NCBI GenBank assembly: GCA_034440635.1
Contig: JAOTON010001601.1
Span: 1 to 64,000, forward strand
DNA from: Lepas anatifera
Taxonomy: Eukaryota > Arthropoda > Thecostraca > Lepadidae
Direction: 5' to 3'
DNA: 64,000 bases
A program made the translations under genes and the position numbers. Shown here in pieces: positions 55,801 through 64,000 of the stretch; within the stretch, counting starts at the first letter, position 1; every line of letters starts with the position of its first letter. The notes under the pieces are model-generated. The model worked only from the letters and a program-made list of their open reading frames with translations, was not told the DNA's origin and ran no database searches.

Positions 55801-56847
55801 CCAATCAATTAGTAGACAACTCCTAATTACTAAGGGACTATTAAGAATTGCTGATCTCTACAACGTTTCAGAGAGAAAACTTTAAACAGCAAATGAAATT
55901 GCGAGGAAATATAATATTCACCCCATCTTAGCGCTCTCAATCCTGAGAGCTAATAATAATTTTTGGGGCTTATCGACGCACCAACTGCCAGGGTCATATG
56001 GCGCCGCCAACTCTTTCCCTGTTGGAAGGGTTTCTCGGGAGCCAGCTTGCTCCTTGTTCAGGGAAGCCGCCGGGCCTTGAACCCGGGTCGGCTGCGTGGC
56101 AGACAGCTATGCTGACCACTCCACTACCGCGCCCCAATCCTGAGAGCTATTCCGGATGAGTGGAAACAACGTATATCAAGGGAAAAACCAGCAGAGCTAG
56201 TGGATCCCGAATGTTTCAACACCCTGAGAAGCTCATCAAAAACGGCGAAATGGACGTATTGGATACTAGAAGAAAACGCACATCCCTTGGTTACTGAGAA
56301 ATACCACGAAAAATGGAAATTAGAGCTTTACCCAACGTTAAAGCCCCAGATGCAGTGGTCTTCTGTATACACACGACTCAAACGATCGACAAGGGACGTA
56401 AATCTCAGGTGGATACAGTATAGGATAATAAAACGTATTCTACCAACGCAAAGACTACTCTACCTTTTTGGAATCACTGAGAGTGATAAATGTAAGAAAT
56501 GTCCCATGTACTCAGAAACCATAATTCACAAATTGTATTCGTGTCCTTCCGTAAGAACTCTGTGGCTCGGATTAAGAGGTTTATTGGGAACACAAATTAA
56601 TATCACAGGCAAGGACGTAATTTTAGGCATTCGTAAAAGCAACTTAAATGAGGAATGTTGGATCAACACTACAATCATGCTTACAAATCAATTCATCTGG
56701 AAATATAGAGATCGTCAGGAGTGCTTAACTCTCGAAAACCTGAAATTTCACATTTGCGACTATCTAAAAGTTGAACACTACATTGCTAAAATTAATGATA
56801 CCGAAAGTCAGTTTGTGGACAGATGGGAATCGTTGATTCAACGCTTA
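52842..56847 (+). pseudogene. ORF2 of an L1/Tx1-like LINE: APE endonuclease plus reverse transcriptase, broken
   Basis: The endonuclease starts at 52842 with SINVNGLR, then FDVILLQETHSS, NKSRGVGIL and, at 53393-53600, SRIDFFLTSGG and SDHRMV, the APE-type motifs. A coiled linker follows (53659-54084). The reverse transcriptase covers 54240-55300: TSPGPSGYTGEFYKFF, SNLRPISLLNTFYKI, motif A LLACDVKKAYDCVDW, GLRQGCPLS, and catalytic FADD at about 54990. The C-terminus (56200-56847) has CKKCPMYSETIIHKLYSC, the zinc-knuckle-like tail of L1/Tx1 ORF2. Breaks include a stop near 52957, shifts near 53190, 53290, 53635, 54080 and 54452, a stop at 55885 and a SINE insertion at 55953-56134. The copy is dead. 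Confidence 0.88.
55953..56134 (-). mobile_element. tRNA-derived SINE, ~182 bp, perfect 15-bp TSD
   Basis: On the minus strand it starts GGGGCGCGGTAGTGGAGTGG, containing an A-box-like TAGTGGAGTGG, followed about 40 bp later by the B-box GGTTCAAGGCC. A ~100-bp body follows and the 3' end is (ATT)n. The 15-bp CAATCCTGAGAGCTA is duplicated at 55938-55952 and 56135-56149. It interrupts the LINE ORF2, giving a relative age younger than the LINE. Pol III transcription is inferred from the boxes, with LINE machinery in trans for mobilisation. Confidence 0.92.
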
Positions 56848-57240
56848 TAACACCACCACTTACGCACACTCGAGACCACACCATGTATGTATGCACCTGT
56901 GTCCGTCCTCCGAGCGGACCATGCCAGCGCTCTCTCACCGGTGTGTCTCTGATGACGGCGGCGGGAGGCGACCGCGCACTGAATCTGCCTGTGTACAGTA
57001 GTGTGGCCACTGCGATGGATGTGGTCGGGAATGGGGAGGGTTTTGTGGCGTGTCACCGGAGTGAAGGACCCGCTGGGGCCGTGGTTACTAGTGTGAAGTG
57101 TTCGCCTCTTTATTACTGTTACGCATAGGCGTTTTCTTCCTTGGGTGAGCCCAGGCGCTCTCGGTCGACATAGTATTCTCTCAGCGACTCACTTTATCGT
57201 GCAGGCCTTACTGCAGCTCAGTGTTGATGCAGCATGACTT
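56848..57240 (+). other. 3' region of the L1/Tx1-like LINE (end not found)
   Basis: GC-rich sequence after the ORF2 stop, with stop-poor frames on both strands but no conserved domain. No poly(A) or simple-repeat tail is visible, so the LINE 3' boundary is uncertain. Confidence 0.35.
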
Positions 57241-58336
57241 CAGTTTAAGGAGCATTAACGCTTATTTTTTGTAGATTGGGTCTAATCCGCGGCCTCGGAA
57301 ATGCGATACTTCGGATTTCGAAATGGTTTGAAGTGATCTATGGTTGATAAAGGATATGTTCAATTGTGAAAAATGTTGAGTCTACCTTGTCTCTTGGCTG
57401 GGTTTTTGTGTGTCTATCTTTGGTAGTTTTGGAGCTATAGTGAACATAGCAATGGCTGTGCCCAAATGCGTCTGAATAGCTGTGCTGAAAAATACACGGT
57501 GTAAAAATTTAAAAAAAGTAATATTTTGGGGTCAAAGGTCAATAGCCTTAAACGACCTCGGACCTTTCCTCCATTACTTTAGGTCACCTTCACTCTATAT
57601 CCGATTTTTTGTCACATAATCACGGCATTTCCCCGTGGCTACCCTGCACAGACCTATATAACCCCGTTTTACCTTGAAGATATTTATCTATGTCAATGAA
57701 AATTGGGTGTGGGGTAGATTACCCTAGGCCCACAAAGAAACAAACGGACCATTTCCCAGCCCTCTTGGTTTTTGTGCTTTTCCTGTCCCTGATGCTAAGT
57801 AGGCCCACACAGAGACGACACACTGACATACTGCATCTCAAAGTTCTGACCTGATACGGCTTCTCTGCGGCCAGACTTGTGACAGCGCCACAAATTACCC
57901 TAGAAACGGACTATTTTGTACCTATTGTATTCACGACAAAAGTCAAATGTGATTCCAGGGAAGCGAAAAACCAGCGGAAACACTTTGCGTCATAGTTAAA
58001 CGATCTGCGCTACCAAGTGGTATAGTTCTTTCATATGGTTGCAGTGTTATGAAGTGAACTGATGCCTCCTTTGGAAGCACAAAAAAACTTAAGCTCTGTG
58101 AAAGGAATTCTCTCTTCTCTTTGCAGGGCATTTTTAAGGCAGATACAGTGTAGAGTGAATCACAACTCGACAAGTTAAAGGTCATTTACCAGAACAAATA
58201 GGACCAAATATTGCAGAATATTCTCTCAGATATGTCTATGACGCTTTGGGTGCTGGCAAAACAGTTCCAAAATTGGTATAGTTTTCAAGGTTGGAGATAG
58301 GTAAAGGAATTTCCTGGCTCTATATGATGTCACGAT
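57241..58336. other. No gene recognised
   Basis: Mixed sequence with a short AGGTC-rich spot near 57530-57590. No domain or structure seen. Confidence 0.45.
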
Positions 58337-61300
58337 ATGGCAGCACGTTACCATATCGTGACAACATGTGATGATGATACGCAACAACGTGTGATAGTTA
58401 AATACCCCAGTGAAAAGATTGTAGTTACTGGTGATTTAAACTGTAATATGCTAGCCAATGGTTCAGATATTTGTCTGAGAGCGTTAGCTGACTTTGTAAG
58501 TGCCTATTCTTTAATCCAACATGTCAAAGTGCCTACATTTTTAAGTGGCCCTCTGCTCGATGTTATTATCACGAATGATCCCAGTGTTGTTGAACTTTAT
58601 CGCACTAGGTTCTGTAATTTCAGCCCACACAATTATGTAGTTGCTGCCTTGACCATCCCCAGAACTCGCCCGAAGCCAATCATCGTTGAGTGCCGAAACC
58701 TAATGCGTGTTCAGAAGCCTATACTGCGCGCGGCACTTAACTCGGTGGACTGACAACCTGTTTACCGCCCTTTGAGCACAGCTGACAAATGGGAGGTCTT
58801 TCTAGCTCTTTTCATGCCTATATTGAACTACTTTGCGCCTATGAAGGACATGCGAATCCGTAATCCCACTGCACCTCCAGTATCTAACACCACGCGTGAC
58901 CTGATGCGTCAGTTACGGGCACTGCGTCGTACAAACCGCGAGAGTCAATTTTACAAAGACCTCAAGCGATCGGTGAAATCTTCCATTCGACGCGATACTG
59001 TCATAGAAATTGAGCGCCAGATTGCCAACAACGGACCCCAATCCATGTTACGCAATATTCAGCCCTAAATTGGTAAGAAAAAAGGCATTGCCGTTCACCC
59101 TCAAGTAAGCGCGGCCGCGATGAATGAGTACTTTGTCAGGGTAGGCCGTCCAGTTGCACAAGAAGTCGCCCAAAGCTTCGAGAATGTTAGTCACATACCT
59201 ACGAGACTACCTCGAGTAGGACCATGCTCCTTCAAAGTCACCACCATAGACTTTGCGACGTTAAAACACACCATCCTCAGTATGAAAAACACATCCGCCT
59301 ACGGCATGGATGACATATGCATGCGCGTAATAAAACGTTACATTAACGACATTGGAATCCCTCTCGTTAACATAATCAATTTTTGCCTGGGAACAGTCAC
59401 TGGTTCACCCGATTCATAAATCTGGGCCGGCATCTGATCCCGCTAACTTTAGACCTATATCTTTGGTCCCAGTTATTGCAAAAATCGTGGAGCGAATTGT
59501 GCAACGACAGCTCTACTCCTTTCTCTCTAGAAACCATCTAATGTCACTAGCACAGCATGGTTTCAGACCTCATCACTCTACAGAAACCGCCCTGCTGAGT
59601 GTTTTTGACCGAATTCTCAACGACATGGATCAAGAACACACTTCTTTGATCTGCCTTCTTGACCTGAGTAAGGCTTTTGATGTCATTGATCAAGCTGATG
59701 ACTAAACTAGAATTGAACGGAGCCGATACGGAGTGGTTCCGTTCGTATCTAAGTGACCATACTCAGAGCGTATCAAGTGTAGACCACTGCAGCGGGCAGA
59801 AAGTCCCCTCTTAAAAACTTTCCAACACCGTCGGCGTTTTTTAAGGACCTTCCTTGGACCCACTCCTCTTCAATGTATTCGTCAACGACCTAAGCTATTT
59901 TGCGATCGATTCTAGCATCACGCAGTATGCAGACGATACTCAAGTTATTGTTACCGGTTGAAGGGATCAAGCGAATCATCTTAAAGCCCGTATGGAGCGT
60001 ACCTTTGCATCCTTGGATGACTGGTTCCGTGCTAATGGCATGAAGGTCAATGCCACCAAAACACAACTAATGGTAATCGGCGGTCGCCAAAGCCTCAAGG
60101 ACCTTCCGCCCCTGCAGATCCAATTTCGTGCTCAAACCACCAGCCCAGTTCAGTCCGTCCGTAACCTGGGTATCATATTCGACAATCATCTCTCGTGGCG
60201 ACGCCGTATGACCCTGACAGTTGGCGCGTCGTTAAACCCAAAAAAAGTATTATTAATCATCTCTCGTGGGACACACGTAAACCATCTCATGCAAAAGTGT
60301 TTTGGTCATTCAATAGCATTAATTCACATAAGCCACCACCTCCCCAAACGTGTCATCTCAAGCAATGTTCACAGCCTGGTTCTCTCAGACGTTCGATACT
60401 GTATTTCAGTGTATGGCCACTGTTTGGACAAAAACCATCGAAAAATTCAAAAAAATTATAAACTTCAGCGCAAAAGTAGTATCCGGTTGCCGAAAGTTTG
60501 ATCATAAATGGGACGTATTGAGAGGTCCAGGCTGGCTCAGTTCCAGACAGATGACAAAATATCACACTCACCCTCACATCCGTACATATATTGTACACTT
60601 GTACACTTAGGATAAAACCAAAAACATAGAAATGAGCTGAGGCATGGCGATAAAGTCCAAACGAGCGAGTGACGATAACGTGAGGGTAAAACATAAAAAG
60701 TTCACCCATGTCAGAGCGCAATGTGGCCATCATGTTTCGATGCAGTGATGGCGAGGAAGGGGGCAGCGACAGTCACAGATGGTTCCAGCGATGCACAAGT
60801 TCGATGCATTGACAGCGATGTTGAGAATGAAAACATGGTTGGGGGGTATAAAGTACACTCAGAAGAGAGAAAAAAGTAGAATGCCGGGTAAATAAAAATA
60901 AAATAAATGATTACATCCGGACATTCAAGAGGGGATTCGGGAAGGTTTACCCAGTACCAGAAAAAACTTTGCTAATTTGCAGCACATCTCAGCTACTGGC
61001 GAGCCTGACCATCCGGACCCAGCACAATCAATACATAATAACCCTGGTCGATGGGCCCGGCAACACAAGTAACATGCATCCCGACAGCGCCTTCAGATGC
61101 CATAGACCGACGTCACCCCGCGCCGCCACTCAGACGGGACCAGCAGAATCTCAGGTACAAGGGCTACGGAGGCAACGTGAATGCTGCGGAGCGGACAAAG
61201 CGAGTCCGACCATCAACGAGAGGCCAACACTGCTCACAACATCATCGGAACTAACCAACCGATAGCGCTATCCTCATCCCTTCAACACAACACTGACATT

Positions 61301-61480
61301 CATACTCGACAAACACGTCAATCTCAACAGCTACACTTGCCGAGGATACGGATAGAGGCTGGCCGGCGGCACTGCATATACAGGGCCCCCATGTTGTATA
61401 ATGTTCTGCCGCCGAATCTCCCTGAACTGCGGATAGCTGGCTTCAGAAAACCGCTCGCCCACTGGTTAAAGAGTTAGTTC
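58337..61480 (+). pseudogene. CR1-group LINE ORF2 relic: endonuclease tail, reverse transcriptase, C-terminal domain
   Basis: The order is: endonuclease C-terminus (KIVVTGDLNCNM, GPLLDVIITND; the usual SDH is SPHN here), linker (58772-59068), fingers (59120-59419, KNTSAYGMDDICMRVIK), AQHGFRPHHSTETALLSVF and motif A CLLDLSKAFDVID (59560-59690). A degraded YADD-like box at about 59925 is followed by NATKTQLMVIGG and VRNLGIIFDNHLSW (60040-60200). The C-terminal block IYRAPMLYNVLPPNLPEL with FRKPLAHWL ends at about 61477. Many frame changes and stops occur (58753, 59068, 59420, 59705, 59820). Bases 60600-60960 do not fit the protein and may be an insertion. A short A-rich (AAATA)n tail at 61650-61667 marks the 3' end. 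Confidence 0.85.
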
Positions 61481-61667
61481 CGCCGGATTCGAACTGCAAG
61501 ATGTGTGTGTTTTTTGCGCCGATTTTTTTACCATAGTGTATCTTAATCTTTAATAGTGTCTATTATGCTTGTCTTTTATACATGGAATGTGTTATGGAAT
61601 CAGTGATGCCAGGCGAATGGCCACATGTCTGTTGTGGACTGTCCTGAAGAAGTAAAATAAATAAATA
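61481..61667 (+). other. 3' UTR and A-rich tail of the CR1-group LINE
   Basis: Non-coding sequence ending in 'gaagtaaaataaataaata', a short simple-repeat tail rather than a long poly(A). Confidence 0.65.
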
Positions 61668-61879
61668 CCAGGGGCTGACTTCGATCTGCCTCAAAGTTGG
61701 CCCTAATCATGAAGAGCAGCTGAGCCCAGTTTGTCAGAGCCGCATGACGAAATCCATGGAGCGAAGAGGATTAAGATTTCTCAAGAGGCTCTATTCTGGC
61801 CGCTTGGCGGTTCTGACAGTTGATGTCAGTGCTCTGCAATTGTGTAGGGTAATAGCCCTTTTACGCTAGACGCCGAAAC
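61668..61879. other. No gene recognised
   Basis: Short unique-looking spacer between the LINE tail and repeat R2. Confidence 0.4.
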
Positions 61880-62475
61880 TAAGGCCCCTGAATCTAAATT
61901 CAAAATAGTTTTTGAGAAATTTTAGAAGAAATGTGTTCAATTTTGCATTTTTCACATTTTTATTTCTTAAGCGACGAATTTGAAATTTGCCTCCTTTTGC
62001 ATAATCAACAGGGGCCACCTAAGAAAAAAATTAGAACTGGTCTGACAATATGTATTACGCTAAAACGCAGTATTTCTGATACAAGCAAAAAAGCTATTGA
62101 AATTTGACGGCCGAGTTATAAGCTCGAAATGTCAGAAGGCACGCTTCAGTTAGTTTAAAGACAGCCACCTGGAAGCAGCTAGGTCAATTTGATTGTGCTA
62201 AGGCATAATTTTCAGTGGAATACGTAAAATTCGGACCAATTTTTTGTCATTCTGCCGGAGGATTGCACATTTGCACATTTCATTCAAATCTTAATATCTC
62301 GCGATCTAATGCACCGATCTGATTTTTTATTTCAGATAATAAAGGAACATTGCTTACACCTGATAATATTTGGAGATGGATATCGTGATATTGAAATTCA
62401 TTGTTTTATATGTATAAATATAATTTTAGTTGAAAACCTTTTATTTGTAGCTTGTCGGTTCCGAGCACATGTCAC
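61880..62475 (+). repeat. Dispersed repeat R2, copy 2
   Basis: Diverged homologue of 36330-36955 in the same orientation. The strongest match is 'atttcagataataaaggaac' with 'aatatttggagatgg'. It ends near 'cgagcacatg', compared with 'ctagcacattg' in copy 1. Confidence 0.5.
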
Positions 62476-62880
62476 TCATCAGCTCTGAATTGAGATGGCT
62501 AAATAGGAAAATGAATTGCAGTCATTTCATTAATTTACACTACCCACTTATCTCCAACGGCTTTCGAGTAATTCGTCCGAAAGGGTATTCCAAGGTACTA
62601 AATTTCTCGGAACATATTTGCTTCTCACCATGGTTTCAAGTCCTTAGAATGAATGGAAGTGGATGACATTTGGCATGAAGCTAGCTATGATCCTGGGTAG
62701 CCGATACAAGTGATTCTAGGCCAATATAATGTTTAATTCGTCTTCCAGAAGCAACCTTATACCATTCCTTTTCTGTACTAACACAGCATCCGGCGCCACG
62801 ATCACGGCACCGTTTTAGTTGAGTGATACCGGCCAGTGATCTCCTGAAGGGTCACATGTGTAGTGCTAATGGGAGTGGAT
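62476..62880. other. No gene recognised
   Basis: No coding, RNA or repeat signature that I can support. Confidence 0.4.
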
Positions 62881-62886
62881 GCAGTG

Positions 62887-62955
62887 TGGCGCAATGGTCT
62901 GGTGGTTGGAGGTCCTGACTCATTGTCAGGGGTGCCCGGTTCGAATCCGGGGTCC
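62887..62955 (+). repeat. tRNA-like SINE head or tRNA pseudogene (CAU anticodon loop)
   Basis: An A-box TGGCGCAATGG (62887-62897) and a perfect B-box GGTTCGAATCC (62938-62948) are present. The anticodon stem CCTGA/TCAGG encloses CTCATTG, with anticodon CAT. The T stem CCCGG/CCGGG is perfect. The 5' acceptor bases do not pair with the 3' strand (GTCCGGG), so a functional tRNA is unlikely. The sequence downstream (62956-63010) could be a SINE body, but no target duplication was found. Confidence 0.6.
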
Positions 62956-62960
62956 GGGGT

Positions 62961-63225
62961 TGACCGCGGGCTAGTTTCTTTGTTATTTTAAAGAAAAGAA
63001 TGATAACACTGACCTACACGCTTATGAAGAGACACATTGAGAACGAAATATGGACTGCTTTCAGCGCATTGTCATATGGCTCTCCTGCGTCGGTGGGGCG
63101 TTAGCCCAGGTCGCAGACCGGGGTTTTATTTTGAGTCGATGCTTGTAGCGAGGGTGCAAGTTCAACTGCCCACACTTCAGCGGCAGCTCTTCTGTCCGAA
63201 ACCTGGCTCAGAGTTCGCTCCTGGG
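62961..63225. other. No gene recognised
   Basis: Spacer between the tRNA-like sequence and the inverted repeat. No signature seen. Confidence 0.35.
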
Positions 63226-63621
63226 ATGTACAGCCCCCTGCAATTGTATCTGTACACACTAGGCTCGGCAGTTTTGGCTAAATTCTGGACAACTATTGCC
63301 CCCTCGGCCACGATGGAATACACAGCAAGCGTGTCTTGCCCGTGGCTTTCGGTGTTGTCCCAAAATCTGGGTTCCAGATTCGTAGTTTGAAAATAATTTG
63401 CAGAAAACGGCTTTGATGGCTGTCTCATGGCAATTTAGTTTCTTGCTATTAATTTCTTAAATCTGTCACGGCCAAGTATTAGTGGGCACGTATTCGATAG
63501 CTGAGAGCAAAGCACACAAGCTGTGTATGGAATCACAACTTTGCAAGCAGTAGTTCGCTCACACTTTAACAAAAACTTCTGATCCTAGTGTGTACAGATT
63601 CAATTGCAGGGGGCTGTACGT
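63226..63621. repeat. Inverted repeat with ~36-bp arms, possible foldback MITE
   Basis: The left arm begins TACAGCCCCCTGCAATTG and continues to 'ctgtacacactagg' (63229-63264). The right arm is its reverse complement (about 63585-63620) with two mismatches. The 320-bp loop contains no coding motif and no TSD is evident. Confidence 0.7.
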
Positions 63622-63671
63622 CTTCGACTCACCATCTGCAGATGCTCGGCATCCCAAGGGCAGGAGCCAAG

Positions 63672-64000
63672 CTGAGATTGGGCTGCCAAGGCCTAGGCAG
63701 GCTGCACATTCTTATCGTGGACGGTATCGACTTGTCAGCTCTTTGAAGACCCTACACGGTGACGAGGGCTCCAGCCCAGTGTATGGGTCAAATGACGTCA
63801 ACTTGACTCCACGTGGCTAGGTTGAACGAACGCTCTTTCCGAAACTCGCATCAGCGAATTGCGTAGACATGTATTATAACATGGTGATTCGTAGAAGCTA
63901 CAAGCAAGGCGACAAAGTGCATGGACAAGTGACAAACAAAAAACACGAGGAAATACACCATCAAACCGCAAAATTATTTTCACAAAGATCCAATCACAAA
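63672..64000 (+). repeat. Dispersed repeat R1, copy 2 (continues beyond the window)
   Basis: Uninterrupted homologue of 1849-1961 plus 3109-3395. It provides the empty site (63781-63787) for the TIR element in copy 1. Frames inside lack a known domain. Confidence 0.8.

Noticed and set aside
58337..60501. A functional LINE reverse transcriptase gene
   Set aside because: At least five stops or frame changes interrupt it and the catalytic box is degraded, so it is a relic.
62887..62955. Functional elongator tRNA-Met gene
   Set aside because: The anticodon and T stems are good, but the 5' and 3' acceptor strands do not pair, so a SINE head or pseudogene is more likely.

Overview
This window looks like repeat-dense, non-coding DNA from an invertebrate animal. 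There are no bacterial-style operons. The only long intact reading frame belongs to a Penelope-like retroelement. Non-LTR retrotransposon relics, tRNA-derived SINE-like sequences, hAT-, piggyBac- and P-like DNA transposons, microsatellites and minisatellites fill most of the rest. Putative host coding pieces are few and small: a broken secreted Gly/Leu-rich protein (3.5-4.2 kb, minus) and two exon-like blocks (31.5 kb and 47.0 kb, both minus). I could not fix the phylum from sequence alone.

Layout. 0-3.4 kb holds a degenerate minisatellite and a dispersed repeat split by a 1.15-kb TIR element. 3.5-4.2 kb is the secreted-protein remnant. 4.25-8.5 kb is a mosaic of repeats rich in AGGTCA/TGACCT hexamers, one with TTAA target duplications, interrupted by a 5'-truncated LINE. 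10.8-13.3 kb has short hAT-type MITEs and further TTAA elements. 13.57-30.47 kb is the most striking object: a 16.9-kb composite bounded by a perfect 8-bp direct repeat and hAT-like termini. It is a head-to-tail dimer of a unit built mainly from GGGCGCC-type minisatellite, with later insertions inside it. 31.5-36.3 kb holds a possible exon, another AGGTCA-rich element and a second minisatellite.

37.67-46.69 kb is a nest of four insertions: a TTAA element split by a Penelope-like complex with an intact 864-codon ORF and an inverted truncated partner, that complex split by a 3.6-kb insert with a P-element-like transposase relic, and that insert carrying a second complete TTAA element. 47-51 kb holds a possible exon, a second Penelope fragment and a large foldback repeat. 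51.3-56.9 kb is a decayed two-ORF L1/Tx1-like LINE interrupted by a SINE with a 15-bp target duplication. 58.3-61.7 kb is a decayed CR1-like LINE. 61.9-64 kb holds dispersed repeats, a tRNA-like sequence and a second copy of the repeat seen at the left end.

The sequence therefore records a relative chronology of transposition more than a working set of genes. Empty and filled sites within the window show directly where several elements inserted. The AGGTCA hexamer, the nuclear-receptor half-site, is spread through the window by the TTAA-flanked family.
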